A stretch of DNA of 64,000 bases from Granulicella sp. (GTDB taxonomy: Bacteria; Acidobacteriota; Terriglobia; Terriglobales; Acidobacteriaceae), in assembly GCA_027452215.1 (NCBI GenBank), contig DAIDGQ010000022.1, forward strand, positions 122,955-186,954, in the 5' to 3' direction. Positions 10,802 to 20,254 of the stretch are shown here, one piece after another; within the stretch, counting starts at the first letter, position 1, and every line of letters begins with the position of its first letter. Made by a program: the position numbers and the translations under genes. Under the pieces are notes generated by a model. That model made no database searches, was not told the origin of the DNA, and saw nothing but the letters and a program-made list of their open reading frames with translations.

Positions 10802-11092
10802 ATGAAGCGTGTTCTCTCCGTGGTGCTCCAGTTGATTCTGTTCCTGGTTGTGTTCCTGGTTGGGTCGCTTCTGCCCGCAGCCAACGTCCTCCCTATGCTC
10901 AGCGTGAGCGCGGGTGCAGGCAGAGTTTTCGTGTACGACGGCGTGCTCCTGATGCTGGCGTTTTACGTGTTGATTCTGGTAATCGCTGCTGCACGAAGGA
11001 AGATTTCTGTAGGGTGGCAAAATCCGACGCTGGCAGTGATCCTCGCTTTGATTCTTGGACTTGCGATGAAGTTCGGCTTCAAGAGCATCTGA
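10802..11092 (+). CDS. Small membrane protein, 96 aa
   Basis: 96 residues with three hydrophobic segments (about 5-25, 43-63, 73-92) and a basic cytoplasmic patch AARRK between the second and third. AAGGA sits eight bases before the ATG, which supports translation. I do not recognise the family. It stands alone between the deaminase and the phosphorylase. Confidence 0.65.
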   Translation: MKRVLSVVLQLILFLVVFLVGSLLPAANVLPMLSVSAGAGRVFVYDGVLLMLAFYVLILVIAAARRKISVGWQNPTLAVILALILGLAMKFGFKSI

Positions 11093-11357
11093 GATTCCGA
11101 CTGAAGATCAACAAGATTACAGTCTTTCAGGTCATCAAACTATGCACGGGTATACAGGCTAGAAAGTAATAAGAAGAGCGCATTCACCCACTTTCCCAAA
11201 ATAAACCTTGGTAGAATGGTAGTACCTGAACTATCACGATCAGCGCACACCGACGCTTCAGTCCACTGATTCTTGGGTCGCTAATTGTCGATAACATAGG
11301 TAGCTTGGGTAGTTTCTCTTCCAAGACCTCGGCTTTGAAAAGGATCCTCCCCAGATC

Positions 11358-13142
11358 ATGAGTCTTACCTCACCCACCCACCCCGTTTCGGTACCCCTCG
11401 ACATTTCAGACCGCAAAATCGCTTACTTCTCTATGGAGATTGCGCTCGCCAAGACTTTGCCGACCTACTCCGGCGGTCTCGGCATGCTCGCCGGTGATTC
11501 GCTGCGCTCGGCCGCGGATACCGGTGTATCTTTGGTGGCGGTCTCCCTGGTACACCGTCGCGGATACTTCGAGCAGCATCTTGACAGCTCTGGTCAGCAG
11601 ACGGAGAGCGACGTGGTGTGGTCTCCTGAGTCCACGCTTCCTGCCGCTGAACAGACCATTTCAATTCAGATGCAGGGCCGCGCGCTTCAGCTCCGCGCCT
11701 GGCGCTTCGATGTCGTCGGCGTAACTGGTCACATCATTCCTGTCTTTCTGCTGGACGCAGATATTGAGGGCAATGATCCCTGGGACCGCCGTCTGACAGA
11801 CCATCTCTACGGTGGCGACACGTACTATCGGCTCTGTCAGGAGACCATTCTCGGCCTTGGCGGTATCCATCTGCTGCATGCGCTTGGATGCCAGCCCGAA
11901 GTATGCCATATGAACGAAGGCCACGCTGCTCTGCTGACCGTCGGCCTATTGGAAGCGCGTCTCGCTCCTGCTCCTTTGTCCTCTGCGAGCGAGGCGGACG
12001 CCGAGGCGATCAGGCAGCAATGCGTTTTCACGACCCATACACCGGTCCCTGCGGGGCATGATAAGTTTGGGCTGGATCAGATGATGCATGTCCTCGGACA
12101 GGAACGTTCGGCCACCATCGAACGCTTTGGCTGCCTGCATAACGAGCTGCTCAACATGACGTATCTTGCGCTGCGCTTTTCACGCTACGTCAACGGCGTA
12201 TCGATGCTTCACGGTCAAGTTTCGCAGCAGATGTTCCCGGAATATCCGGTCCATGCCATCACCAACGGCGTGCATGCGGCGACCTGGCTATCGCAGCCCT
12301 TTCAGGAACTGTTGGACAAGGAAATTCCTGCATGGCGTCACGACAACCAATATCTTCGTTCGGTGTATGGCATTGAGCCCGAGTTGATCGACGCGACTCA
12401 TGCGCTGGGCAAGCAACGGCTGTTTGCGACGGTGAAGAAGCGCACTGGGGTAGACCTTGATCCGAACTTGCTGACGCTGGGTTTTGCACGCCGCGTCGCG
12501 ACCTATAAGAGAGCCAACCTGCTATTGCAATCGCCGGAGCGTCTGGTTGAGATCGCCAACAAGATTGGTGGTCTGCAGATCCTGATGGCGGGCAAGTCTC
12601 ATCCAGCGGATAATGCCGGCAAGGGACTCATCCGCGAGATTTTCGCGGCGGCTGCCAGACTCGATTCCAGCAAGCTACGCATCCTGTATCTGGAGAACTA
12701 CGATTGGGATCTCGGCGAGCAGTTGACCAACGGAGTCGACGTTTGGCTCAACACGCCGCTGCGTCCATACGAAGCTTCTGGTACCAGCGGCATGAAGGCA
12801 GCCCTCAACGGCGTGCCTAGCCTTAGTGTGATGGACGGGTGGTGGATCGAGGGTTGTGCGGAAAATGTCACCGGGTGGTGCATCGAGAACAGTGAAGATG
12901 AAGCAATCCAGGCGGGTCGGCTCTATGAAAAGCTCGAGAATGCCGTAGCTCCGCTCTTCGCCGACAAGGCTCGCTGGGCTGAGATGCGGAGGCATTGCAT
13001 CGCCATCAACGGGACCTTCTTCAACACACATCGCATGCTGGGCCAGTACGTTGCGAACGCCTACTTCCCGCCATCGGCGTCGATTGCGGCGTCCAACCAG
13101 GTGGTGGTCAACGACGAAGTATCCCAAACAGTCCTGGCCTAA
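11358..13142 (+). CDS. glgP: Alpha-glucan (glycogen) phosphorylase
   Basis: 594 residues of the short alpha-glucan phosphorylase family, which releases glucose-1-phosphate from glycogen or maltodextrin with pyridoxal phosphate. The N-terminus IAYFSMEIAL and SGGLGMLAGD are characteristic. HMNEGHAA lies mid-protein. The cofactor lysine is K480 in GTSGMKAALNG, with EASGTSG before it. The family member here lacks the long N-terminal regulatory region of E. coli GlgP. The glycogen biosynthesis gene glgC lies about 10 kb downstream. The 265 bases upstream are AT-rich relative to the window and probably hold the promoter. Confidence 0.9.
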   Translation: MSLTSPTHPVSVPLDISDRKIAYFSMEIALAKTLPTYSGGLGMLAGDSLRSAADTGVSLVAVSLVHRRGYFEQHLDSSGQQTESDVVWSPESTLPAAEQTISIQMQGRALQLRAWRFDVVGVTGHIIPVFLLDADIEGNDPWDRRLTDHLYGGDTYYRLCQETILGLGGIHLLHALGCQPEVCHMNEGHAALLTVGLLEARLAPAPLSSASEADAEAIRQQCVFTTHTPVPAGHDKFGLDQMMHVLGQERSATIERFGCLHNELLNMTYLALRFSRYVNGVSMLHGQVSQQMFPEYPVHAITNGVHAATWLSQPFQELLDKEIPAWRHDNQYLRSVYGIEPELIDATHALGKQRLFATVKKRTGVDLDPNLLTLGFARRVATYKRANLLLQSPERLVEIANKIGGLQILMAGKSHPADNAGKGLIREIFAAAARLDSSKLRILYLENYDWDLGEQLTNGVDVWLNTPLRPYEASGTSGMKAALNGVPSLSVMDGWWIEGCAENVTGWCIENSEDEAIQAGRLYEKLENAVAPLFADKARWAEMRRHCIAINGTFFNTHRMLGQYVANAYFPPSASIAASNQVVVNDEVSQTVLA

Positions 13143-13196
13143 CGCTAAAGAGAACCGGCCGGGCCTGCCGCGGATGAAAGGCTCAGGAGACGACCC

Positions 13197-13652
13197 ATGC
13201 AAGTAGGTGACCTCGTAGAAAACTTCAGCCTGCCGGATCAGGACGGCAACACCGTCAGCCTGACGGACTTCGCAGATAAGCCTGTCGTCCTGTTCTTCTA
13301 TCCCAAGGCCGACACGCCGGGTTGCACCATCGAGGCCTGCGGCTTTCGCGATCACTTCAAGAAGCTGCAGAAGGCTGGAGTCGTCGTGCTCGGTATCTCG
13401 CGCGACACGGTCAAGGCACAGAAGAAGTTCGCCGATAAGTATGACTTGCAGTATCCGCTGCTCGCCGATGCCGACCAGAGCATCTGCAATCGTTTCGGCG
13501 TCATAAAAGAAAAAAATATGTACGGCAAAAAGGTCACGGGCATCGAGCGAACGACCTACGTCATCGGTCCGGATCAGAAGCTTGTGCACGAGTTCAACAA
13601 GGTGAAGCCGGAAGGCCACGCCGAAGAAGTCCTCGCGCTGTTGAAGAAGTAA
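13197..13652 (+). CDS. bcp: Thioredoxin-dependent peroxiredoxin BCP
   Basis: 151 residues, the normal BCP length. This cytoplasmic enzyme reduces hydrogen and organic peroxides using thioredoxin. The active site TPGCTIEACGFRD has peroxidatic Cys43 and resolving Cys48 five residues later, the atypical two-cysteine BCP arrangement. The Thr in the PxxxTxxC motif is present. AGGAG lies eight bases before ATG. Only two bases separate its stop from the next gene, so the two are likely co-transcribed. Confidence 0.93.
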   Translation: MQVGDLVENFSLPDQDGNTVSLTDFADKPVVLFFYPKADTPGCTIEACGFRDHFKKLQKAGVVVLGISRDTVKAQKKFADKYDLQYPLLADADQSICNRFGVIKEKNMYGKKVTGIERTTYVIGPDQKLVHEFNKVKPEGHAEEVLALLKK

Positions 13653-13654
13653 AC

Positions 13655-14395
13655 ATGATCAGCACGGGCATCCCCGGAGAGCTGGTGCTTGGTGGCGCCG
13701 CCGCCGTTGCCGCAACAGCCGCCTGCACGTTGACGTATGCTGCTCTCAGCCCGGGCTCACAGCTCTTCGGCCACACGATTATCGCCGGCGACAATCCAAA
13801 CGAAGTCGCGCTCACCTACGACGATGGCCCGAACGACGTCGCCACTGACGCGCTCCTCGACCTCCTTGCTCACCACAACGCTCGCGCTACGTTCTTCATG
13901 ATTGGCCGCTTCGTGCGCCAGCGGAAGGATCTAGTTCGCCGCGTCCACGCCGCCGGCCATCTCATCGGCAACCACACCCAGACGCATCCGTGGCTAAGTT
14001 TTCAATCCTTCAAAGTCATTCGCGAGGAGCTTCGCTCCTGCAACGAGGCCCTCGAAGACGCTCTCGGCTCTCCCGTACGCTATCTTCGCCCTCCCCACGG
14101 AGCACGCCGTCCTGCGGTCTTCCGCGTCGCCGAAGAACTCGGCCTCAAGCTCGTCCAGTGGAACGCCTTGGGTTACGACTGGCAGCCTATCACGGCTGAC
14201 CGTATCCTTTTCCACGTCGAGCGTGGCCGCCAGCGTGCGCAACGTCATCACACCGGCGCCAATATCCTCCTTCATGATGGCCACCAGCAGGGCATCGGCA
14301 CCGATCGAAGAGCAACCGTTGGGGCCACCGCCAGGCTTCTGGACCGCTTTGCCCGCGACGGGACGAGCACTGTGACCGTAGACGCATGGGCGTAA
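13655..14395 (+). CDS. NodB-type polysaccharide deacetylase
   Basis: 246 residues. An N-terminal hydrophobic stretch (about 10-30) suggests a membrane anchor. The NodB domain shows motif 1 TYDDGPN (catalytic and metal Asp), motif 2 HTQTHPW (metal His pair), motif 3 RPPHGARR and a late LLHDGH. It should remove acetyl groups from a peptidoglycan or polysaccharide amino sugar in the envelope. It follows bcp by two bases; the pairing looks positional, with no obvious functional link. Confidence 0.85.
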   Translation: MISTGIPGELVLGGAAAVAATAACTLTYAALSPGSQLFGHTIIAGDNPNEVALTYDDGPNDVATDALLDLLAHHNARATFFMIGRFVRQRKDLVRRVHAAGHLIGNHTQTHPWLSFQSFKVIREELRSCNEALEDALGSPVRYLRPPHGARRPAVFRVAEELGLKLVQWNALGYDWQPITADRILFHVERGRQRAQRHHTGANILLHDGHQQGIGTDRRATVGATARLLDRFARDGTSTVTVDAWA

Positions 14396-14440
14396 TCGTC
14401 GGCCGTGAGTCCTCTAAATTGCGAAGTGAGATGGGGAGGA

Positions 14441-14517
14441 TGGTGCGCCCGAGAAGATTCGAACTTCTGACCTACAGCTTCGGAGGCTGCCGCTCTATCC
14501 AGCTGAGCTACGGGCGC
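14441..14517 (-). tRNA. tRNA-Arg (CCG)
   Basis: The minus strand folds into a cloverleaf. The acceptor GCGCCCG pairs with CGGGCGC, the D-arm starts GCTCAGCTGGATAGAGC, and the anticodon stem GCAGC/GCTGT carries loop CTCCGAA (anticodon CCG). The T-loop is TTCGAAT, and CCA is encoded at 14441-14443. Confidence 0.94.
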
Positions 14518-14596
14518 ATGCTTCTAGCCTAGCAGAAACCACCGGCTCAGGAATACCCAGTGTCAGCCATCAACCGTATCGGAGTAGGATACTACC

Positions 14597-15181
14597 ATGA
14601 GAATACTCGCTCGCTGGTGCACTCTCGCCCTCGCTTTTACTTCCGTCGCCGCCCTCGGCGCATCCGCTCAGATGTCCAGTATGGATGCGCCCGCTAAACA
14701 GGATGCTGGCCCGGCCAAGCCACTGGCCAGCCCGGCCGCCATCGCCGAAACCACGGTCGACGGAGCTAAGATCACCATCCACTACAACTCGCCTGCCATG
14801 CGAGGTCGTACCATCATGGGAGGGCTCGTGCCCTATGGCCAGGTTTGGCGTACCGGCGCTAACCCTGCCACCACCCTCGTGACCACGGGCAATCTCAAGA
14901 TCGGATCCCTTACCGTTCCCGCCGGAACCTATACTCTCTTCACCCTCCCCGCCGCTCCCGGCACACCCTGGCAACTGATCGTCAGCAAGAAGACCGGTGA
15001 GTGGGGCATCCCCTATCCTGCGGGCAATGATCTCGGCCGCACGCCCATGCACGGTGCCACACTGCCTGGCCCGCAGGAATCCATGACCATCAGCTTCGAG
15101 AAGACCACGAAGCACTCCACGGAACTCCACATCAAGTGGGAGACCACCGATGAGTCCGTCAAGATCGAAGCAGCAAAGTAA
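14597..15181 (+). CDS. DUF2911 secreted protein
   Basis: 194 residues with a signal peptide ending near LGASA (residues 1-24), then a DUF2911 domain from about residue 45. Typical family segments are visible: [44 protein letters not shown] and a late ELHIKWE. These beta-rich proteins are common in Acidobacteria and Bacteroidetes and their function is unknown. GTAGGA lies upstream of ATG. A strong hairpin terminator follows the stop. Confidence 0.88.
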   Translation: MRILARWCTLALAFTSVAALGASAQMSSMDAPAKQDAGPAKPLASPAAIAETTVDGAKITIHYNSPAMRGRTIMGGLVPYGQVWRTGANPATTLVTTGNLKIGSLTVPAGTYTLFTLPAAPGTPWQLIVSKKTGEWGIPYPAGNDLGRTPMHGATLPGPQESMTISFEKTTKHSTELHIKWETTDESVKIEAAK

Positions 15182-15202
15182 CTCTGCTTCATCACACAAC
15201 GC

Positions 15203-15230
15203 AAAGGCCTGCTCATGCGAGCAGGCCTTT
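15203..15230. terminator. Bidirectional intrinsic terminator
   Basis: Perfect 12-bp stem (AAAGGCCTGCTC with GAGCAGGCCTTT) around a four-base loop, flanked by T on one strand and A on the other. It lies between the convergent DUF2911 and epimerase genes and can serve both. Confidence 0.85.
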
Positions 15231-15234
15231 TATA

Positions 15235-16365
15235 TCAGGCCTTCACGCTCTGCACGATCCCCTTGGCCCGTAGCCCAGCCTCGGCCTGCGCAAAATAATC
15301 CTGCACAGCACCCTGCGTTTTGATCCATGCAATATACCGCCCGATCCCTTGCTCGATCGTCACCTGCGGCTCATACCCGATCGTCCGAATGCGACTGATG
15401 TCCGAGATCAGCGAGCGAATCTCTCCAGGCCGAAACTCTCCCCGTGCCAGCGGCTCAATCCTTATACCCAGTTGGTCGGCGATGATCCCCGCGAGGTCAC
15501 GCACGCTCGTCGCCCTTCCGCTACCGGCATTCACCGGCAGTCCATCGAGCTTATCCGTAGTGGCCACCAGCAGATTTGCCCGAGCAATATCCTCCACAAA
15601 ACAAAGATCCCGTGTCTGTCCACCATCCTCATACATCACCGGTGGCTGGCTGTTCAGCAGCCGCGTACAGAAGATCGCGATCACGCCCGTATACGGATTG
15701 AACAGCGATTGCCGCGGTCCGTACGTGCACGAGTAGCGCAGTGCCACCGTCGGAATCCCCGTCTGCTTGCCCCACAGCAGCACCAGCTTCTCCTGGTCCA
15801 CCTTCGTCAGCCCATACACCGTCTCGCCTCCCACTGGCGCAGACTCTGGCGTGGCAATACTCATGGTCGCCTTTCCGCAAATCGGACAATGCACGCTGAA
15901 GTCTCCCGCGCGCAACTGCTCCGCCGGCCGCAGTAACGGAAACACCTCGCCATGCTCCACACATCGCGCCGCGCCCTCGCTATACACCGCCTGCGAACTC
16001 GCAACGACGATCTTCTTCACCGGAAGATTATGATCTCGAATGATCTCCAACATCTGCGCTGTGCCGAAGCTGTTCACCAGCACATACTTCGCCATCTCCG
16101 GCATATACCCGCCGTAAGCCGCTTCGTGAAACACAACGTCGATGTCGGTTAGCGCGGCCCGCATCGTCTCGTAGTCCTGCACAAACCCCTGCACAAATTC
16201 TGCCCGGGGATTCACCCACTCGGGCTTCCCAAGCTTGTGCGTCTGCGGTTCGAGATTATCGAGGATGCGCACCGTCCACCCCTCGCGCAAGAGCAGGTCG
16301 ACGATATGAGATCCAATAAGACCAGCGCCGCCTGTAACCAGCGCCCTTTTCTGATGAGCTTCCAT
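15235..16365 (-). CDS. NAD-dependent sugar-nucleotide epimerase with CPxCG insert
   Basis: A 376-residue extended short-chain dehydrogenase. The Rossmann motif TGGAGLIGSH is at the N-terminus and the catalytic YGLTK (YxxxK) is mid-protein with an upstream SSQ. A roughly 40-residue insert before the catalytic Tyr contains a Cys, a His and CPICG, which looks like a small zinc knuckle. I recall this insert in dTDP-L-rhamnose 4-epimerase-like (WbiB) enzymes, so that activity is the leading guess, for cell-surface sugar synthesis. The gene follows gcvPB by 65 bases on the same strand and may be read through from the glycine operon. Confidence 0.8.
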   Translation of the reverse strand: MEAHQKRALVTGGAGLIGSHIVDLLLREGWTVRILDNLEPQTHKLGKPEWVNPRAEFVQGFVQDYETMRAALTDIDVVFHEAAYGGYMPEMAKYVLVNSFGTAQMLEIIRDHNLPVKKIVVASSQAVYSEGAARCVEHGEVFPLLRPAEQLRAGDFSVHCPICGKATMSIATPESAPVGGETVYGLTKVDQEKLVLLWGKQTGIPTVALRYSCTYGPRQSLFNPYTGVIAIFCTRLLNSQPPVMYEDGGQTRDLCFVEDIARANLLVATTDKLDGLPVNAGSGRATSVRDLAGIIADQLGIRIEPLARGEFRPGEIRSLISDISRIRTIGYEPQVTIEQGIGRYIAWIKTQGAVQDYFAQAEAGLRAKGIVQSVKA

Positions 16366-16430
16366 GCAGCCTAGAATACCGAATCAGCCGCGAACCTGCC
16401 CGCGCCACCCCGCGGTCCCGCAATCCTCTG

Positions 16431-17981
16431 TCACCACTCTTTGGCGGCGCTATCCGGTGTCAACTCCGTCGCAGCAACCGGAGCCTTCCAGCGCAGAATC
16501 GGCTTGCGCGCGGCCGTCGTTTCGTCGAGCCGCTGCAGCCGCGTCGTGTGCGGTGCGGTCTGTACCAGCTCCGGATTCTCCTCTGCCTCGCGAGCAATCT
16601 GCTTCAGCGCGTCGATCAACAGATCCAGCTCCTCGCGCGACTCGCTCTCTGTCGGCTCAATCATCATCGCGCCATGCACCACCATCGGGAAGCTTACCGT
16701 ATACGCATGAAATCCGTAGTCGATCAGCCGCTTACCCATGTCGCCGGTCTTCACGCCGTTCTTGGCCTGCAGTTTGTCCGAGAACACCACCTCATGCAGC
16801 GAACGCGACTTGTAAGGCAGCTCAAACGTACCCTCCAGCTTCGCGCGAATGTAGTTCGCATTCAGCACGGCATCCTCGGTCGTCTGCCGCAGACCATCCG
16901 GTCCGTTCGCCAGGATATAAGCCAGCGCACGAATGAACATCCCAAAGTTTCCGTACCAGGCCCTCACGCGCCCTACGCTCTGCGGCCGATTGTAGTCTAG
17001 CCCCAACGATCCATCCGCATTCGTCTTCAACACAGGCGACGGCAGGAACGGCTCTAGAATCTTCTTGCAAGCCACCGGCCCCGACCCCGGTCCGCCACCG
17101 CCATGCGGCGTCGAGAACGTCTTGTGCAGGTTCAGGTGCATCACGTCTGCACCGAAATCGCCCGGCCGAGTTTTACCGACCAGCGCATTCATATTCGCGC
17201 CGTCCATATAGAGCAGCGCGCCCTTCGCATGCAAGATGTCCGCGATCTTATGAATGTCCGATTCGAACACTCCAATCGTCGAAGGATTCGTCAGCATCAG
17301 CGCGGCCACATTGTCATCCACCATGCGCTCGAGCTCAGCTAGATCCACCATACCCAGCTCATTCGACTTTAGATTCGCAACCTCATACCCGCAGATCGCC
17401 GCCGTCGCCGGGTTCGTCCCATGCGCAGAGTCGGGAACAATAATCTTTCGCCGTGGATTTCCATTCGCCTCGTGATACGCCCGCGCCAACAGGATCCCCG
17501 TAAACTCTCCCTGGGCTCCCGCCGCCGGCTGCAACGTGATCGTGTCCATTCCCGTAATCTCAACCAGGCAATCCGACAGCATCTTCATAATGCCCAGCGC
17601 GCCCTGCGACAACGACTCTGGCTGATACGGATGCGCCTCGGCCAAACCCTCCAGCCGAGCCACCGCCTCATTGATCCGAGGGTTGTACTTCATCGTGCAA
17701 GATCCCAGCGGATACATCCCCAGATCAATCGCATAGTTCCACGTCGAGAGCCGCGTGAAGTGCCGAATGATCTCAATCTCACTCAACTCCGGCATCGCCC
17801 CCAGGTCATCGGTCCGCGCCGCATCGCCAAGCAGGGAAGCCACATCCACCGCCGGCACATCCAACTGCGCCAGCCGATACCCCTTCTTCCCAGCCGAAGA
17901 CTTTTCGAAGATCAAATCTTCGTTTTGATTCACATGCGTCGTAGCCTTCTTCGGCGTGCCAATGAACTTTGTGTCTGCCAT
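16431..17981 (-). CDS. gcvPB: Glycine dehydrogenase (decarboxylating) subunit 2
   Basis: 516 residues, the C-terminal half of the P-protein in organisms with split GcvP. With GcvPA it decarboxylates glycine and transfers the aminomethyl group to lipoyl-GcvH. The pyridoxal-phosphate lysine sits in NLHKTFSTPHGGGGPG, followed by the glycine-rich loop. I start at ATG 17981 (MADTKFIG) because AGAGGG precedes it at normal spacing; earlier in-frame starts only add non-homologous sequence. It is the last gcv gene, ten bases after the small gene upstream. Confidence 0.95.
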   Translation of the reverse strand: MADTKFIGTPKKATTHVNQNEDLIFEKSSAGKKGYRLAQLDVPAVDVASLLGDAARTDDLGAMPELSEIEIIRHFTRLSTWNYAIDLGMYPLGSCTMKYNPRINEAVARLEGLAEAHPYQPESLSQGALGIMKMLSDCLVEITGMDTITLQPAAGAQGEFTGILLARAYHEANGNPRRKIIVPDSAHGTNPATAAICGYEVANLKSNELGMVDLAELERMVDDNVAALMLTNPSTIGVFESDIHKIADILHAKGALLYMDGANMNALVGKTRPGDFGADVMHLNLHKTFSTPHGGGGPGSGPVACKKILEPFLPSPVLKTNADGSLGLDYNRPQSVGRVRAWYGNFGMFIRALAYILANGPDGLRQTTEDAVLNANYIRAKLEGTFELPYKSRSLHEVVFSDKLQAKNGVKTGDMGKRLIDYGFHAYTVSFPMVVHGAMMIEPTESESREELDLLIDALKQIAREAEENPELVQTAPHTTRLQRLDETTAARKPILRWKAPVAATELTPDSAAKEW

Positions 17982-17991
17982 AATGTGCCCT

Positions 17992-18336
17992 CTAAAACTC
18001 TTCCTCGTCCTGCCCGCTACCATCGGCCGAATAACTCCCAGCCTCCGGCCCATCCAGCTCTTCTTCCCGCAGACTCAGCGCAATCACCGTGCCCGACTCA
18101 AACTCGACCGTCAGCGACTCCATCTCTTCCAGCGCCGCCTTCGCAACCATCTCGCCGATCTGCGCACACAGGGCATTCCGGTACTCCGGCTCTCCATACG
18201 CAATCGAAAAATCCGCCAGCAACACGTGCGGCCACCCATACAGGGTCAGCATCGGCCCATCAAAGCGCAGCCGCAGGTAGTCGCCAACAAATTCCACTGC
18301 GGTCAACTCCTGCCCCTCGATCGCGCTGATATCCAT
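17992..18336 (-). CDS. Small acidic protein inside the gcv operon
   Basis: 114 residues, beginning two bases after gcvPA stops and ending ten bases before gcvPB starts, so it is translated as part of the glycine operon. The sequence is mostly alternating beta/alpha (VEFVGDYLRLRFDG, LTVEFESGTVIALSL) with an acidic disordered tail ending DEEEF. No cofactor or catalytic motif is evident. I do not recognise a named family. Its placement between the two halves of an alpha2beta2 enzyme suggests an assembly or accessory role, but that is inference. Confidence 0.75.
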   Translation of the reverse strand: MDISAIEGQELTAVEFVGDYLRLRFDGPMLTLYGWPHVLLADFSIAYGEPEYRNALCAQIGEMVAKAALEEMESLTVEFESGTVIALSLREEELDGPEAGSYSADGSGQDEEEF

Positions 18337-18338
18337 GG

Positions 18339-19742
18339 CTACTTCGCTCCCACCAGTTCGCGCTCAAACACGCCCGCGCACACCGTCGCAGCCGCATCCA
18401 TCTGCGCCTTGGTCGTCAACTCCGTCGCGCACCACAGCGTCGCGCCCTCGCCCAGCTCCGGATACCACTTCGCCAGCGCAAGCCCGCCCACAATCTGCAT
18501 CTCCAGCAGCCGCGCATTCATCGCTGCAGCAGAGGCCGCACCCGTCAGCACAAACTCATGGAACCGCGGCGTGCCGTCGAACTTTGTCTTCGCTCCGCTC
18601 GCCAGCAGCGCGTCCCGCAGATACTTCGCCTTGGCCAGGTTCTGCGCCGCCAACTCCTGCAGCCCCTGCTTGCCGTATACCGTCATAAAGATCGTCACCA
18701 TCAACGCGACCAGCGCCTGGTTCGTACAAATGTTCGACGTAGCCTTCTCGCGCCGAATATGCTGCTCGCGCGTGCTCAGCGTCAACACCCATCCGCGCTT
18801 GCCATGGCTGTCCTTAGTCTCGCCGACGAGCCGTCCCGGCATCTGCCGCAGAAACTTCTCCTTGCAGGCAATCACGCCGCAATACGGTCCGCCAAAGCCC
18901 ACCGCGACGCCAAAACTCTGCGCCTCGAGTGAAACAATATCGGCCTCCACAGGAGCTTTCACCGCGCCAAGTGAAACGGCCTCGGCGATCGACACGATCA
19001 AAAGCGCACCTTTTTTGTGCGCAATCTCCGCAATGGCCGCCACATCCTCGATCGTGCCAAAGAAGTTCGGCGACTGGATCAGCACTGCCGCAGTTTCCGC
19101 AGTAATCGCCGCATCCAGTGCGGCCAAATCCACGCGGCCTGTCTCCGCCACGTAGCCAACTTCCGTGATCGGAATCTCCTGGTGCTTCGTCACCGTCGCC
19201 ATCACTTCGCGATACTCGGGGTGCACCGTCCGGGCCACCACCGCGCCCTGTCGCCCGGTCACGCGGCAAGCCATCAGCACGGACTCAGCTGCGCCTGTCG
19301 ACCCGTCATACATCGACGCGTTCGCAATCTCCATCCCCGTGAGTTCGCAGATCATCGTTTGAAATTCGAACATCGCCTGTAGCGTGCCCTGCGAAATCTC
19401 CGGTTGATAGGGCGTATAGCTGGTGAGAAATTCCCCACGCTGGACCAGCGAATCAATGATCACCGGACGATAATGCCGATACGCTCCCGCACCCAAAAAA
19501 CTCGCAAACAACTTGCCCGCGGGCCGTGCCGCCAGCTCCACAGCATCGCCGCTCGAAATGTTCGCAGCGAATGCACGGAAGCAATCCAGCACCTCAGACT
19601 CAGAGTGCTGGCGCGGAATATTAAGGTCATGGGCAAGTCGGTATTCGGTAGGAATAGTCTCGAACAAACTCTCGATCGACGGCACACCGATCTCGGCGAG
19701 CATCGCCTCGCGATCGGCCGGCGACTTGGGCAAATAACGCAT
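18339..19742 (-). CDS. gcvPA: Glycine dehydrogenase (decarboxylating) subunit 1
   Basis: 467 residues, the N-terminal half of split P-protein. It begins [15 protein letters not shown], typical of the family, and carries [20 protein letters not shown] and [14 protein letters not shown], the conserved pyridoxal-phosphate fold-type I regions. The lysine is supplied by the other subunit. GAGGG lies seven bases before ATG. It follows gcvH by 32 bases. Confidence 0.95.
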   Translation of the reverse strand: MRYLPKSPADREAMLAEIGVPSIESLFETIPTEYRLAHDLNIPRQHSESEVLDCFRAFAANISSGDAVELAARPAGKLFASFLGAGAYRHYRPVIIDSLVQRGEFLTSYTPYQPEISQGTLQAMFEFQTMICELTGMEIANASMYDGSTGAAESVLMACRVTGRQGAVVARTVHPEYREVMATVTKHQEIPITEVGYVAETGRVDLAALDAAITAETAAVLIQSPNFFGTIEDVAAIAEIAHKKGALLIVSIAEAVSLGAVKAPVEADIVSLEAQSFGVAVGFGGPYCGVIACKEKFLRQMPGRLVGETKDSHGKRGWVLTLSTREQHIRREKATSNICTNQALVALMVTIFMTVYGKQGLQELAAQNLAKAKYLRDALLASGAKTKFDGTPRFHEFVLTGAASAAAMNARLLEMQIVGGLALAKWYPELGEGATLWCATELTTKAQMDAAATVCAGVFERELVGAK

Positions 19743-19774
19743 GAAGGAACCCTCGTTACATTGGAAATTTCTGG

Positions 19775-20164
19775 TTAGTGTCCGGTCTCTTCGGCCACAA
19801 ACTTCTCGTAGTCGGCCGCCGATAGCAACGAGGGGACCTCATCGGCGCTCTTCACTGCGACCTTGATGATCCACGTGTCGTTGGCCGCCGCGTTGATCGT
19901 CTCAGGCGCGCTGTTTAGGGCTTCATTAATGGCGCTTACGCTCCCAGTTACAGGGGAGTAAAGATCACTCACTGCCTTCACCGATTCAACCGAGCCGAAC
20001 GTCGACCCGGACTGAATCTCCTGGCCAATCTTCGGTAGCTCGACGAAAACGATATCGCCCAGCGAGCCCTGCGCGTAGTCAGTAATGCCCACTGTGGCGG
20101 TATCGCCCTCAAGCAGCACCCACTCATGCGATTTGGAGTAACGGTATTTCTCCGGATAGCTCAT
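19775..20164 (-). CDS. gcvH: Glycine cleavage system H protein
   Basis: 129 residues. It carries the lipoyl arm that shuttles the aminomethyl group between P- and T-proteins. The lipoylated lysine is K63 in ESVKAVSD, close to the usual position 64. SKSHEW near the N-terminus and [20 protein letters not shown] are family signatures. I start at ATG 20164 because GAGGA stands five bases ahead; another ATG four codons upstream has no good site. Confidence 0.96.
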   Translation of the reverse strand: MSYPEKYRYSKSHEWVLLEGDTATVGITDYAQGSLGDIVFVELPKIGQEIQSGSTFGSVESVKAVSDLYSPVTGSVSAINEALNSAPETINAAANDTWIIKVAVKSADEVPSLLSAADYEKFVAEETGH

Positions 20165-20254
20165 GAAAGTCCTCAATGATTTAGATCGTTCCGTAACAAT
20201 TGTAGGCAGCCCAGCGGTGGAAAGCGAACGACGGTTGCTAACCGCACGGAGCTT

